Counted from the stretch's first letter, positions 1-14,092 are shown. The stretch: DNA of 64,000 nucleotides from Cherax quadricarinatus (GCF_038502225.1 NC_091312.1:34360790-34424789); one strand, 5' to 3'. Numbers and translations are program-made. The notes: generated from the letters alone by a model not told the origin.

Positions 1-1224
1 CCGAAACAAGGAGAGCCAAGATGATGGATGTAGTACTGGAAAACCTCATGCATCAACATGTTAGAGACACTATCAGAGAGAGAGGAGAGGATGAACCAGC
101 AAGACTGGACCTTGTATTCACCTTGAGTAGTTCTGACATCGAGGATATCATGTATGAAAGGCCCTGGGAGCTACTGATCATGTGGTTCTGTGCTTCGACT
201 ACTTAGTTGAGCTCCAAGTGGAGAGAGCAGCAGGAATAGGGTGGGAAAAACCAAACTACAAAAGGGGGAACTACTCAGGCTTGAGGAACTTCTTTCAAGA
301 CATTCAGTGGGAGAGGGAACTGACAGGAAAACCAGTACAAGAAATGATGGACTATGTGGCAACAAAATGCAAGGAGGCAGAGGAGAGGTTTGTTCCTATG
401 GGAAACAGAAATAATGGGAAGAACAGAACGAGTCCTTGGTTCACCCAAAGGTGTAGGGAGGCAAAAACTAGGTGTACTAGAGAATGGAAAAGGTACAGAA
501 GACAGAGAACTCTGGAAAATAAATAGATTAGCCGAAGATTCAGAAAACAATATGCACAGATAAGAAGGGAGGCTCAGCGGCAATACGAAAATGGCATAGC
601 ATCGAAAGTCAAGACTTACCCGAAGCTGTTGTACAGTCACATCAGGAGGAAAACAACAGTCAAGGACCAGGTAATCAGACTGAGGAAGGGTGATGGGGAA
701 TTCACAAGAAACGACCGGGAGGTATGTCAGGAGCGCAACACAAGATTTAAAGAAGTATTTACAGTGGAAACCAGTAGGACTTCAGGAAATCAGAGCAGGG
801 GGGTGCACCAGCAAGTGCTGGATGAGGTACATATAACCAAAGAGGAGGTGAAGAAGCTGCTATGCGAACTTGACACCTCAAAGGCGGTGGGACCAGAGAA
901 CATCTCTCCGTGGATCCTTAAAGAGGGAGCAGAGATATTGTGTGTACCGTTAACAAAGATCTTCAACACATCCTTTGAAACTGGGCAACTCCCTGAGGTA
1001 TGGAAGATGGCAAATGTAGTCCCAATTTTTAAAAAGGGAGACAGACATGAGGCACTAAACTAGAGACCTGTATCACTAACGTGTATAGTATGCAAGATCA
1101 TGGAGAAGATCATCAGGAGGACAGTGGTGGAGCACCTGGAAAGAAACAAGTGTATAATTGACAACCAGCATGGTTTCAGGGAGGGAAAATCTTGTGTCAC
1201 AAACCTACTAGAGTTTTATGACAA
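1..1224 (+). pseudogene. LINE family A ORF2 relic: endonuclease end and N-terminal RT
   Basis: Broken reading frames cover the end of the apurinic-like endonuclease, the linker and the start of the reverse transcriptase (SKAVGPENISPW, then PIFKKGDRHEALN, then QHGFREGKSC). Frame changes and stops are visible near 165, 524 and 1061 when read against the intact homologue at 58875-61889. The relic stops where the antisense LINE fragment was inserted, inside the codons following LLEFYD. Confidence 0.85.
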
Positions 1225-1869
1225 CCTGGAGTTTACCTGGAGAGAGTTCCGGGGGTCAACGCCCCCGCGGCCCGGTCTGTGACCAGGCCTCCTGGTGGAT
1301 CAGAGCCTGATCAACCAGGCTGTTGCTGCTGGCTGCACGCAAACCAACGTACGAGCAACAGCCCGGCTGATCAGGAACCGACTTTAGATGTTTGTCCAGT
1401 GCCAGCTTGAAGACTGCCAGGGGTCTGTTGGTAATCCCCCTTATGTATGCTGGGAGGCAGTTGAACAGTCTCGGCCCCTGACACTTACTGTATGGTCTCT
1501 TAACGTGCTAGTGACACCCCTGCTTTTCATTGGGGGGATGTTGCATCGTCTGCCAAGTCTTTTGCTTTCATAGTGAGTGATTTTCGTGTGCAAGTTCGGT
1601 ACTAGTCCCTCTATGATATTCCAGGTGTATATAATCATGTATCTCTCCCGCCTGCGTTCCAGGGAATACAGGTTTAGGAACCTCAAGCGCTCCCAGTAAT
1701 TGAGGTGTTTTATCTCCGTTATGCGCGCCGTGAAGGTTCTCTGTACATTTTCTAGGTCAGCAATTTCACCTGCCTTGAAAGGTGCTGTTAGTGTGCAGCA
1801 ATATTCCAGCCTAGATAGAACAAGCGACCTGAAGAGAGTCATCATGGGCTTGGCCTCCCTAGTTTTGAA
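1225..1869 (-). mobile_element. Nested 5'-truncated LINE family B fragment, antisense
   Basis: The reverse complement matches the 3' part of family B (compare 43800-44455 and 26540-27180): the RT C-terminal region with RLEYCCTLTAPFKAGEIADL and LNYWERL, then the 3' UTR ending GGAACTCTCTCCAGGTAAAC. The insertion point is exact when compared with the uninterrupted family A copy at 60763-60766. The duplicated target is at most 2-3 bp (AA or AAG), so no clear target-site duplication can be claimed. The start of the insert near 1869 is the 5' truncation point of the LINE copy. Confidence 0.88.
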
Positions 1870-2996
1870 GGTGACAGAAGTAAGACTGGAGAGAGAGGGG
1901 TGGATCGACTGCATTTTTTTGGACTGCAAGAAGGCCTTCGACACAGTTCCTCACAAAAGGTTACTGCAAAAGCTAGAGGATCAGGCACACATAACAGGAA
2001 AGGCACTGCAATGGATCAGAGAATACACTGACAGGGAGGCAACAACGAGTCATGGTACGTGACGAGGTGTCAGAGTGGGCGCCTGTGACAAGTGGGGTTC
2101 CACAGGAGTCAGTCCTAGGACCTGTGCTGTTCTTGGTATATGTGAATGACATAGCGGATGGGATAGACTCAGAAGTGTCCTTGTTTGCGGACGATGTGAA
2201 GTTAATGAGAAGAATCAAATCGGAGGAGGATCAGGCAGGACTACAAAGAGACTTGGACAGGCTACAAGCCTGGTCCAGCAACTGGCTCTTTGAGTTTAAC
2301 CCTGCCAAATGCAAAGTCATGAAGATTGGGGAAGGGCAAAGAAGACCGCAGACACAATATAGTTTAGACGGCCAAAGTCTGCAAACCTCACTCAAGGAAA
2401 AAGATCTGGGGGTGAGTATAACACCGAGCATATCTCCCGAGGCGCACATCAATCAGATAACTGCTGCAGCATACGGGCGCCTGGCCAACCTACGAATAGC
2501 GTTCCGATACCTCAGTAAGGATTCGTTCAAGACTCTGTATACCATTTACGTCAGGCCCATACTGGAGTATGCAGCACCAGTTTGGAATCCACACCTAGTC
2601 AAGCACGTCAAGAAATTAGAGAAAGTACAAAGGTTTGCAACAAGACAAGTCCCAGAGCTACGGGGATTGTCCTACGAAGAAAGGTTGAGGGAAATCGGCC
2701 TGACGACACTGGAGGCAAGGAGGGTCAGGGGAGACATGATAACGACATATAAAATACTGCGCGAAATAGACGAGGTGGACAAAGACGGGATGTTCCAGAG
2801 ATAGGACACAGACACAAGAGGTCACAATTGGAAGTTGAAGACTCAGAAGAATCAAAGGGATGTTTGGAAGTATTTCTTCAGTCATAGAGTAGTCAAGCAG
2901 TGGAATAGCCTAGAAAGTGTAGTGGAGGCGGGAACCATACATAGTTTTAAGGCGAGGTATGATAAAGCTCATGGAGCAGGGAGACAGAGGACCTAG
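1870..2996 (+). pseudogene. LINE family A ORF2 relic: RT palm to C-terminus
   Basis: This resumes the family A reverse transcriptase after the nested insertion: FLDCKKAFDTVPHK, then VPQESVLGPVLFLVYVNDI, then the catalytic FADDVKLM, then the CR1-type C-terminal region. The longest open piece is 2052-2804. It has a frame disruption near 2025, and the conserved Gly of PQG has become Glu. It ends with the 3' UTR shared with the intact copy. Confidence 0.85.
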
Positions 2997-3076
2997 TAGC
3001 AATCAGTGAAGAGGCGGGGCCAGGAGCTATGAATCGACCCCTGCAACCACAAATAGGTGAGTACAAATAGGTGAGT

Positions 3077-3147
<71 letters not shown>
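3077..3147. repeat. (AC)n microsatellite at LINE family A 3' end
   Basis: About 70 bp of nearly pure AC dinucleotides directly follow the LINE tail GGTGAGTAC. The same junction occurs after the other two family A copies at 61970 and 62850. Confidence 0.97.
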
Positions 3148-3149
<2 letters not shown>

Positions 3150-6100
3150 GATCCAGTGTCTCTTTGATGTGGGGGATAACAGTAATCCAGTGTCTTTGTG
3201 ATGTGGGGGATAACAGTGGTCCAGTGTCTCTATGATGTGGGGGATATCAGTGATCCAGCGTCGCTGTGATGTGGGGGATAACAGTGATCCAGTGTCTCTG
3301 TGATGGGGGGATAACAGTGATCCAGTGTCGCTGTGATGGGGGGCATAACAGTGATCCAGTGTCTCTGTGATGAGGGGGATAACAGTGATCCAGTGTCTCT
3401 GTGATGTGGGGGATAACAGTGATCCAGTGTCTCTGTGATGTGGGGGATAACAGTGATCAAGTGTCTCTCTGATGTGGGGGATAACAGTGATACAGTGTCT
3501 CTGTGATGTGGGGGATAACAGTGATCCAGTGTCGCTGTTATGTAGGGGATAACAGTGATCCAGTGTCACTGTGATGTGGGGGATAACAGTGATCCAGTGT
3601 CGCTGTAATGTGGGGGATAACAGTGATCTAGTGTCTCTGTGATGTGGGGGATAACAGTGGTCCAGTGTCGCTGTGATGTGGGGGATAACAGTGATCCAGT
3701 GTCTCTGTGATGTGGGGGATAACAGTGGTCCAGTGTCTCTGTGATGTGGGGGATAACAGTGATCCAATGTCGCTGTAATATGGGGGACAACAGTGATCCA
3801 GTGTCGCTGTGATGTGGGGGATAACAGTGATCCAGTGCCTCTATGATGTGGGGGATAACAGTGATCCACTATCGCTGTGACGTGGGGATGACAGTGATCC
3901 AGTGTCTCTGTGATGTGGGGGATAACAGTGGTCCAGTGTCGCTGTGATGTGGGGGATAACAGTGATCAAGTGTCTCTGTGATGTGGGGGATAACAGTGGT
4001 CCAGTGTCGCTGTGATGTGGGGGATAACAGTGATCCAGTATCGCTGTGATGTGGGGGATAACAGTGATCCAGTGTCGCTGTGATGTGGGGGATAACAGTG
4101 ATCCAGTGTCGCTGTGATATAGGGGATAACAGTTATCCAGTGTCGCTGTGATGTGGGGGATAACAGTGGTCCACTTTCGCTGTGATGTGGAAGATAACTG
4201 TGATCCAGTGTCGCTGTGATGTGGGGGATAACAGTGATCCAGTATCACTGTGATGTGGGGGATAACAGTGATCCAGTGTCGCTGTGATGTGGAGGATAAC
4301 AGTGATCCAGTGTCGCTGTGATGTGGGGGATAACAGTGATCCAGTATCGCTGTGATGTGGGGGATAACAGTGATCCACTTTCGCTGTGATGTGGAAGATA
4401 ACTGTGATCCAGTGTCGCTGTGATGTGGGGGATAACAGTGGTTCAGTGTCGCTGTGATGTGGGGGATAACAGTGGTTCAGTGTCGCTGTGATGTGGTGGA
4501 TAACAGTGGTCCAGTGTCGCTATGATGTTGGGGATAACTATGGTTCAATGTCGCGATGATTTTGGGGATAACAGTGGTCCAGTGTCGCTGTGATGTGGGG
4601 GATAACAGTGGTCCAGTGTCGCTGTGATGTGGTGGATAACAGTGGTCCAGTGTCGCTATGATGTGGGGGATAACAGTGGTTCAGTGTCGCTATGATTTGG
4701 GGGATAACAGTAGTCCAGTGTCCCTGTAATGTGGGGGATAACAGTGATTCAGTGTCTCTGTGATGTGGGGGATAACAGTGATCCAGTGTCGCTGTGATGT
4801 GGGGGATAACAGTGATCCAGTGTCTCTGTGATGTGGGGGATAACAGTGATCCAGTGTCTCTGTGATGTGGGGATAACAGTGATCCAGTGTCTCTGTGATG
4901 TGGGGGATAACAGTGATCCAGTGTCTCTGTGATGTGGGGGATAACAGTGATCCAGTGTCTCTGTGATGTGGGGGATAACAGTGATCCAGTGTCTCTGTGA
5001 TGTGGGGGATAACAGTGATCCAGTGTCGCTGTGATGTGGGGGATAACAGTGATCCAGTGTCGCTGTGATGTGGGGGATAACAGTGATCCAGTGTCTCTGT
5101 GATGTGGGGGATAACAGTGATCCAGTGTCGCTGTGATGTGGGGGATAACAGTGGTCCAGTGTCGCTGTGATGTGGGGGATAACAGTGGTCCAGTGTCGCT
5201 GTGATGTGGAGGATAACAGTGGTCCAGTGTCGCTATGATGTGGGGGATAACAGTGGTCCAGTGTCGCAGTGATCTGAGGGATTACAGTGGTCCAGTGTCG
5301 CTGTGATGTGGGGATAACAGTGGTCCAGTGTCGCTGTGATGTGGGGGATAACAGTGGTCCAGTGTCGCTGTGATGTGGGGGATAACAGTGGTCCAGTGTC
5401 GCTGTGATGTGGGGGATAACAGTGGTCCAGTGTCGCTGTGATGTGGGGGATAACAGTGGTCTAGTGTCGCAGTGATGTGGGGAATAACAGTGATCCAGTG
5501 TCGCTGTGATGTGGGGGGATAACAGTGGTCCAGTGTCGCTGTGATGTGGGGGATAACAGTGGTCCAGTTTCGCTGTGATGTGGGAGATAACAGTGGTCCA
5601 GTGTCGCTGTGATATGGAGGATAACAGAGGTCCAGTGTCACTGTGTTGTGGTGGATAACAGAGGTCCAGTGTCACTGTGTTGTGGTGGATAACAGGGGTC
5701 CAGTGTCACTGTGTTGTGCGGGATAACAGTGGTCCAGTGTCACTGTGTGGGGGATAACAGTTGTCACTGTGGGGTGTTGTGGGGGATAACAGGGGTCCAG
5801 TGTCACTGTGTTGTGGGGGATCACAGGGGTCCAGTGTCACTGTGTTGTGGTGGATAACAGAGGTCCAGTGTCACTGTGTTGTGGGGGATAACAGTGGTCC
5901 AGTGTCACTGTGTTGTGGGGGATAACAGAGGTCCAGTGTCACTGTGTTGTGGGGGATAACAGTGGTCCAGTGTCACTGTGTTGTGGGGGATAACAGTGGT
6001 CCAGTGTCACTGTGTTGTGCGGGATAACAGTGGTCCAGTGTCACTGTGTTGTGCGGGATAACAGTGGTCCAGTGTCACTGTGTTGTGCGGGATAACAGTG

Positions 6101-6220
6101 GTCCAGTGTCACTGTGTTGTGCGGGATAACAGTGGTCCAGTGTCACTGTGTTGTGCGGGATAACAGTGGTCCAGTGTCACTGTGTTGTGCGGGATAACAG
6201 TAGTCCAACATCGTTGTGTT
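3148..6220. repeat. 34-bp minisatellite array, about 90 copies
   Basis: Tandem units contain GTGATCCAGTGTCGCTGTG followed by ATGTGGGGGATAACA. The spacing between successive GGATAAC words is 34 bp (4804 to 4838, for example). The main variable sites are GTGATCC/GTGGTCC and GTCGCTG/GTCTCTG. A distinct sub-block from about 5630 uses a GTCACTGTGTTGTG variant, with a further homogenised stretch at about 6000-6200. Because 34 is not a multiple of 3 and the minus strand lacks stops in the unit, all three minus frames stay open for hundreds of codons (DHCYPPHH and similar). These are not regarded as genes. Confidence 0.97.
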
Positions 6221-6375
6221 ATGGGGACGTCAGCGTCACTATGAAGTTTTCAACAGCGGTCTAGCGTCATGGAGATTATCAGTAATGGCAAAGCGTCACT
6301 GCGAGGGCAGCTGCCATCTAATGTTGCTGAGGTGGGCAGCAGAAGTCAAGAGCTTCTGTGAAGTGGACAACAGCC
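6221..6375. repeat. Degenerate edge of the 34-bp array
   Basis: Fading copies of the 34-bp unit persist here (AGCGTCACTATGAAG, GTCTAGCGTCATGGAG, AAAGCGTCACTGCGAGG). This is the usual decay at a tandem-array border. Confidence 0.6.
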
Positions 6376-7097
6376 TCATTCATTGCTGACAATATCACTG
6401 ACAGGAAAAAAGATGCAAATTATCAAGAAACCCTAACAGCTCTCAAATTATGCTAGGTGAGTAGAAATGGGAAACGCGACTGTCTCGCGCTCAGCTTACG
6501 GAGGATGGATTTAGTGCCTAACATAAATTAATTGAAATTTTGTCTCAAATTGTACCTCCCGTAGCACAGACAACATAGAAAATGTTTAAGGACATGGTTT
6601 CTGTAATGAAATGTTTTTTGTAAATGTGAAAATGAAAGTCAGGGCTACAATAAGTATGATGAGATATATAAATATAAGTACAGGAGGCTTAGGGGGATTC
6701 AATACAGTATTCTCCTTCCAATGTAAGTGAAATAAATGTATGAAATTTCTTCAACACATCCTTTGATTACTCGAGCTCCATTTAATGGACAGGACTTCGA
6801 GTTACTAGCACCAACAGCCTCGCTATTGGAGAGCATTAACAGTAGAAGATACTCGGAAAGTTATCGAATGATCTGTGGCAAGGGTAAGATTGAACTGCTT
6901 ATCTCAATAACCTTTCCTCTAACAGGTTCAAGGTTCTCCACGGGTGAACGGAGTGAGTAAATTATCCTACCATCTCTTTATTATTATAGCCACAATATAA
7001 GATGCAAGCCAGATGCAACATTCAGCAGAAGAACTGAGTCTTCTCTGTTAATTACCTCGAGACCTACGATAAGAGAAAAGAGGAAATCAATTATGGA

Positions 7098-7133
<36 letters not shown>

Positions 7134-7559
7134 CAAGCCAGAATTGTGAAACCACAAACTGCATTATAAACGATAACTTTTAATGTGTTATTCAGTTGAT
7201 GCAAGATTGTGGAGGCAGCCACAGTAGAATGTGTGTACACTGTCACAGACAAACCATCACTGTAGAACAATCAGCAGTCACTGGGGTATTACGTTTTACC
7301 ATAACTATTGTCTACCTATATATTTTAAGCTGTTTTAGTGTTAAAAATAATGTACAGAGTAGTGTATATTATATTTATATTTTAATCCATTAGACCACCA
7401 GAAGATGGAGTAGAATTACTGTTTAACTAGAAATTAGATATAATAATAATAATAATGTTCAACAGGACTGGTTTCCATCTTTCTTATTCTTTTCAGTTTT
7501 CCATTTATTTTTTTCCGTTGTCAATAAAATATATACAGTGTATATATAATTAAATAATC
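6376..7559. other. No recognisable gene; AT-rich sequence with one (GA)n tract
   Basis: Nothing in this stretch could be assigned. It contains only short open frames without family resemblance, a (GA)n run at about 7096-7130 and a short (AAT)n run near 7440. Confidence 0.5.
7096..7130. repeat. (GA)n microsatellite
   Basis: Near-perfect GA dinucleotide run of about 35 bp. Confidence 0.95.
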
Positions 7560-7984
7560 AAGATAAAACAGAAGAAACGGAGGCAATGAAGAGGCGGCCT
7601 TGTCGTCGTCGGCTGCGACATCGTTGCCTTTTGTCGTCCTCAGCAGCTGTATCGTCGTTCTCGACAGCAACATTATTAGCCTCGTCGTCCTGGATGACGG
7701 TTGTGGCGGCGGCGGTGGCAGCGGAGGTTTTAGTGTTGTCAGCATCATCGGCAGAGCCGTCGTTGACGGAGGCTGTAAGCGGCGCCAGCGGAGGTATGGG
7801 GCAGCTGGAGTCTGCCAAGATGTTGGTCATGCTGGGGTGACCACCTATGAAAGCGTCTTCCAAGAAAAATTCTTAGTTCCTCCTCCTGATTATCTTCCTC
7901 CTCCTCCTCCTCCTCCTCCTCCTCCTCCTCTTCCTCATTCTCTTTATCTTCCTGCCTGGCTAGTCTCACTTCCCCACGGACTCT
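7560..7984. repeat. GTC-rich low complexity plus (TCC)n tract at 7896-7933
   Basis: Imperfect trinucleotide-rich DNA (many GTC, GCG and CGT words) is followed by a (TCC)n run. Frames are open on both strands because of the composition. No family resemblance was found, so no gene is called. It sits at the left edge of the 14-bp array. Confidence 0.7.
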
Positions 7985-10900
7985 CATGGGGACGCTATCA
8001 TGGGGACACTATCATGGGGACACTATCATGGGGACACTATCATGGGGAAACTATCATAGGGACACTATCATGGGGACACTATCATGGGGACACTATCATG
8101 GGGACACTATCATGGGGACACTATCATGGGGACACTATCATGGGGACACTATCATGGGGAAACTATCATAGGGACACTATCATGGGGACACTATCATGGG
8201 GAAACTATCATAGGGACACTATCATGGGGACACTATCATGTGGACACTATCATGGGGACACTATCATGGGGACACTATCATGGGGACACTATAATGGGGA
8301 CACTATCATGGAGACACTATTATAGGGACACTATCATGGGGACACTATCATGGGGACACTATCATGGGGACACTGTCATGGGGACAGTATCATGGGGACA
8401 CTATCATGGGGACACTGTCATGGGGACACTATTATGGGGACACTATCATAGGGACACTATCATGGGGACACTATCATGTAGACACTATTATGGGGACACT
8501 ATTATGGGGACATTATCATGGAGACACTATCATGGGGACACTATCATGGGGACACTATCATGGGGACACTATCATGGAAACACTATCATGGGGACGCTAT
8601 CATGGGGACACTATCATGGGAACACTATCATGGGGACACTATCATGGGAACACTATCATGGGAACACTATCATGGGAACACTATCATGGAGACACAATTA
8701 TGGGGACACTATCATGGGGACATTATCATGGGGACACTATCATGGGGACACTATCATGGGGACACTGTCATGGGGACACTATCATGGGGACACTATCATG
8801 GGGACACTATCATGGAGACACTATTATGGGGACACTATTATGGGGACATTATCATGGGGACACTATCATGGGGACACTATCATGGGAACACTATCATGGG
8901 GACACTATCATGGGGACACTATCATGGGAACACTATCATGGGAACACTATCATGGAGACACTATTATGGGGACACTATTATGGGGACATTATCATGGGGA
9001 CACTATCATGGGGACACTATCATGGGGACACTATCATGGGGACACTATCATGGGGACACTATCATGGGGACACTATCATGGGGACACTATCATGGAGACA
9101 CTATCATGGGGACACTATCATGGGGACACTATCATGGGGACACTATCATGGGGACACTATCATGGGGTCACTATCATGGGGACACTATCATGGACACTAT
9201 CATGGACACTATCATGGGGGGGACACTATCATGGGGACACTATCATGGGACACTATCATGGGGAAACTATTATAGGGACACTATCATGGGGACACTATCA
9301 TGGGGACACTATCATGGGGACACTATCATGGGGACACTATCATGGAAACACTATCATGGGGACGCTATCATGGGGACACTATCATGGGAACACTATCATG
9401 GGGACACTATCATGGGAACACTATCATGGGAACACTATCATGGGAACACTATCATGGGGACACTATCATGGGGACACTATCATGGGGACACTATCATGGG
9501 GACACTATCATGGGGACACTATCATGGGGACACTATCATGGGGACACTATCATGGGGACACTATCAGACACTATCATGGGGACTCTATCATGGGGACACT
9601 ATCATGGGGACACTATCATGGGGACACTATCATGGGAACACTATCATGGGGACACTATCATGGGAACACTATCATGGGGGAACACTATCGTGGAGACACT
9701 ATTATGGGGACACTATCATGGGGACACTATCATGGGGACACTATCATGGGGACACTATCATGGGGACACTATCATGGGGACACTATCATGGGGACACTAT
9801 CATGAAGACACTATAATGGGGACACTATCATGGGGGGGACACTATTATGGGGACACTATCATGGGGACACTATCATGGGGGGGACACTATCATGGGGACA
9901 CTATCATGGGGACACTATCATGGGGACACTATCATGGGGACACTATCATGGGGACACTATCATGGGGACACTATCATGGGGACACTATCATGGGGACACT
10001 ATCATGGGGACACTATCATGGGGACACTATCATGGGGACACTATCATGGGGACACTATCATGGAGACACTATTATGGGGACACTATTATGGGGACATTAT
10101 CATGGGGACATTATCTATGGGGACACTATCATGGGAACAGTATCATGGGGACACTATCATGGGGACACTATCATGGGGACACTATCATGGGAACACTATC
10201 ATGGGAACACTATCATGGAGACACTATTATGGGGACACTATCATGGGGACATTATCATGGGGACACTATCATGGGGACACTATCATGGGGACACTATCAT
10301 GGGGACACTATCATGGGGACACTATCATGGAGACACTATTATGGGGACACTATCATGGGGACACTATCATGGGGACACTATCATGGGGACACTATCATGG
10401 GGACACTATCATGGGGACACTATCATGGGGACACTATCATGGAGACACTATTATGGGGACACTTATGGGGACATTATCATGGGAACAATATCATGGGGAC
10501 ACTATCCTGGGGACACTATCATGGGGACACTATCATGGAGACACTATTATGGGGACACTATCATTGGGACACTATCATGGGGACACTATCATGGGGACAC
10601 TATCATGGGGACACTATCATGGATACACTATTATGGGGACACTATTATGGGGACATTATCATGGGGACACTATCATGGGGACACTATCATGGGGACACTA
10701 TCATGGGGACACTATCATGGGGACATGGGGACACTATCATGGTGACCCTATCATGGGGACACTATCATGGTGACACTATCATGGGGACACTATCATGGGG
10801 ACACTGTCATGGGGACAGCATCATAGGGACACTATCATGGGGACACTATCATGGGGACACTATGATGGGGACACTATCATGGGGACACTATCATGGGGAC

Positions 10901-13900
10901 ACTATCATGGGACACTGTCATGGGGACACTCTCATGGGGACACTATCATGGGGACACTATCATGGGGACACTATCATGTAGACACTATTATGGGGACACT
11001 ATCATGGGACACTATCATGGGGACACTATCATGGGGACACTATCATGGGGACACTATCATGGGGACACTATCATGGGACCACTATCATGGGGACACTATC
11101 ATGGGGACACTATCATGGGGACACTATCACGGGGACACTATCATGGAACCACTATCATGGGGACACTATCTTGGGGACACTATCATGGGGACACTATCAT
11201 GGGGACACTATCATGGAGACACTATCATGGGGACACTATCATGGGGACACTATCATGGGGACACTATCATGGGGACACTATCATGGAGACACTATCATGG
11301 GGACACTATCATGGGGGGGACACTATGATGGGGACACTATCATGGGGACACTATCATGGGGACACTATCATGGGAACACTATCATGGGAACACAATAATG
11401 GGGACACTATCATGGGACACTATTCATGGGGACACTATCATGGGGACACTATCATGGTGGGGACACTATCATGGGGACACTATCATGGGGACACTATCAT
11501 AGGGACACTATCACGGGGACACTATCATGGGGATGGGGACACTATATCATGGGGACACTATCATGGGGACACTATCATGGGGACACTATCATGGGGACAC
11601 TATCATGGGGACACTATCATGGGGACAATATCATGGAAACACTATCATGGGGACGCTATCATGGGGACACTATCATGGGAACACTATCATGGGGACACTA
11701 TCATGGGAACACTATCATGGGAACACTATCATGGGAACACTATCATGGAGACACTATTATGGGGACACTATCATGGGGACATTATCATGGGGACACTATC
11801 ATGGGGACACTATCATGGGGACACTGTCATGGGGACACTATCATGGGGACACTATCATGGGGACACTATCATGGAGACACTATTATGGGGACACTATTAT
11901 GGGGACAATATCATGGGACCACTATCATGGGGGGGACATTATCATGGGGACACTATCATGGGGACACTATCATGGGAACACTATCATGGGGACACTATCA
12001 TGGGGACACTATCATGGGAACACTATCATGGGAACACTATCATGGAGACACTATTATGAGGACACTATTATGGGGACATTATCATGGGGACACTATCATG
12101 GGGACACTATCATGGGGACACTATCATGAAGACACTATCATGGGGACACTATCATGGGGACACTATCATGGAGACACTATTATGGGGACACTATCATGGG
12201 GACACTATCATGGGGACACTATCATGGGGACACTATCATGGGGACACTATCATGGGGACACTATCATGGAGACACTATTATGGGGACACTATTATGGGGA
12301 CATTATCATGGGGACACTATCATGGGGACACTATCATGGGGACACTATCATGGGGACACTATCATGGGGACGGACACTATCATGGAGACACTATCATGGG
12401 GACACTATCATGGGGACACTATCATGGGGACACTATCATGGGGACACTATCATGGGGACACTATCATGGGGACACTATCATGGAAACACTATCATGGGGA
12501 CATTATCGTGGGGACACTATCATGGGAACACTATCATGGGGACACTATCATGGGAACACTATCATGGGAACACTATCATGGGAACACTATCATGGAGACA
12601 CTATTATGGGGACACTATCATGGGGACATTATCATGGGGACACTATCATGGGGACACTATTTTGGGGACACTATCATGGGGACACTATCATGGGGACACT
12701 ATCATGGGGACACTGTCATGGGGACACTATCATGGGGACACTATCATGGGGACACTATCATGGAGACACTATTATGGGGACACCATTATGGGGACATTAT
12801 CATGGGAACACTATCATGGGGACACTATCATGGGGACACTATCATGGGGACACTATCGTGGAGACACTATTATGGGGACACTGTCATGGGGACACTATCA
12901 TGGGGACACTATCATGGGGACACTATCATGGGGACACTATCATGGATACACTATTATGGGGACACTATTATGGGGACATTATCACGGGAACACTATTATG
13001 GGGACATTATCACGGGAACACTATCATGGGGACACTATCATGGGAACACTATCATGGGAACACTATCATGGGAACACTATCATGGAGACACTATTATGGG
13101 GACACTATCATGGGGACATTATCATGGGGACACTATCATGGAGACACTATTTTGGGGACACTATCATGGGGACACTATCATGGGGACACTATCATGGGGA
13201 CACTGTCATGGGGACACTATCATGGGGACACTATCATGGGGACACTATCATGGAGACACTATTATGGGGACACCATTATGGGGACATTATCATGGGAACA
13301 CTATCATGGGGACACTATCATGGGGACACTATCATGGGGACACTATCGTGGAGACACTATTATGGGGACACTGTCATGGGGACACTATCATGGGGACACT
13401 ATCATGGGGACACTATCATGGGGACACTATCATGGATACACTATTATGGGGACACTATTATGGGGACATTATCACGGGGACACTATCATGGGGACACTAT
13501 CATGGGGACACTATCATGGGGACACTATCATGAGGACGGACACTATCATGGAGACACTATCATGGGGACACTATCATGGGGACACTATCATGGGAACACT
13601 ATCATGGGGACACTATCATGGGGACACTATCATGGGGACGGACACTATCATGGAGACACTATCATGGGGACACTATCATGGGGACACTATCATGGGGACA
13701 CTATCATGGGGACACTATCATGGGGACGGACACTATCATGGAGACACTATCATGGGGACACTATCATGGGACCACTATCATGGGGACACTATCATGGGAA
13801 CAGTATCATGGGGACACTATCATGGGGACACTATCATGGGAACACTATCATGGGAACACTATCATGGAGACACTATTATGGGGACACTATTATGGGGACA

Positions 13901-13913
13901 TTATCATGGGGAC
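7985..13913. repeat. 14-bp minisatellite, block 1, about 420 copies
   Basis: Tandem GGGGACACTATCAT units with recurrent variants (GGGAACACTATCAT, GGAGACACTATTAT, GGGGACATTATCAT). Variants recur in order, which shows higher-order structure: the GAGACACTATTATGGGG cluster recurs after 140 bp at about 8815 and 8955, and a TTTTGGGG variant recurs after 490 bp at 12659 and 13149. The plus strand of the unit has no stop in any frame, so long MGTLSWGHYHGDTI-repeat frames of up to 838 codons are artefacts of the repeat. The block is cut by the LTR retrotransposon at 13914. Confidence 0.97.
13909..13913. repeat. Left target-site duplication of the LTR retrotransposon
   Basis: GGGAC directly precedes the 5' LTR, and GGGAC (22239-22243) directly follows the 3' LTR. 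A 5-bp duplication suits Ty3/gypsy integrase. Because the target is a 14-bp tandem repeat containing GGGGAC, the match could partly reflect the repeat itself. Confidence 0.85.
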
Positions 13914-14083
13914 TGTTGCAACCCCTGAATGGGTTACAATGATTATTATGTATATATAATGTATATTACCTTTTCATTTAATTTTATATTGCTTATATTT
14001 GCGATAATAGCTAAATCGTAAATGTATGACTTTATATTATTATTTGACTGTTATATTGTTATTTAGCTTATGTTGTTAGGATG

Positions 14084-14092
14084 TATATAAAA
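14084..14092 (+). promoter_or_regulatory. TATA box of the 5' LTR
   Basis: TATATAAAA lies 170 bp into the LTR and is conserved at 21188-21196 in the 3' LTR. Transcription would be expected to start about 30 bp downstream, near 14115. This is inferred from the motif only. Confidence 0.7.

Larger units (their letters stand above)
1..3079 (+). mobile_element. CR1-like LINE, family A, decayed copy (5' end outside window)
   Basis: From the first base this tracks the intact family A LINE (positions from about 59537 onward) at high nucleotide identity, through endonuclease, reverse transcriptase and the 3' UTR with its duplicated AAATAGGTGAGTAC tail. It is interrupted at 1225-1869 by a nested antisense LINE fragment. 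Reading-frame damage is extensive: a 1-bp loss near 165, a stop near 524, a stop near 1061 where the intact copy reads Tyr, an indel near 2025 and a Trp-to-stop change near 2802. It is therefore a dead copy. The CR1-superfamily call rests on the C-terminal RT region (YEERLRE and RRVRGD motifs) and the short-repeat 3' end. The element ends directly in an (AC)n tract. Confidence 0.9.

Noticed and set aside
3027..5675. Minus-strand frames of about 280-308 codons with DHCYPPHHSDTG repeats
   Set aside because: Produced by the stop-free minus strand of the 34-bp unit in every frame; the variation does not respect codons.
7985..13913. CRISPR-like array
   Set aside because: Units are contiguous 14-mers without unique spacers, and the context is eukaryotic transposons.
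8084..13942. Open frames of up to 838 codons with MGTLSWGHYHGDTI repeats
   Set aside because: All three plus frames are open because the 14-bp unit lacks stops on that strand. No start context, splice signals or non-repeat domain accompanies them.
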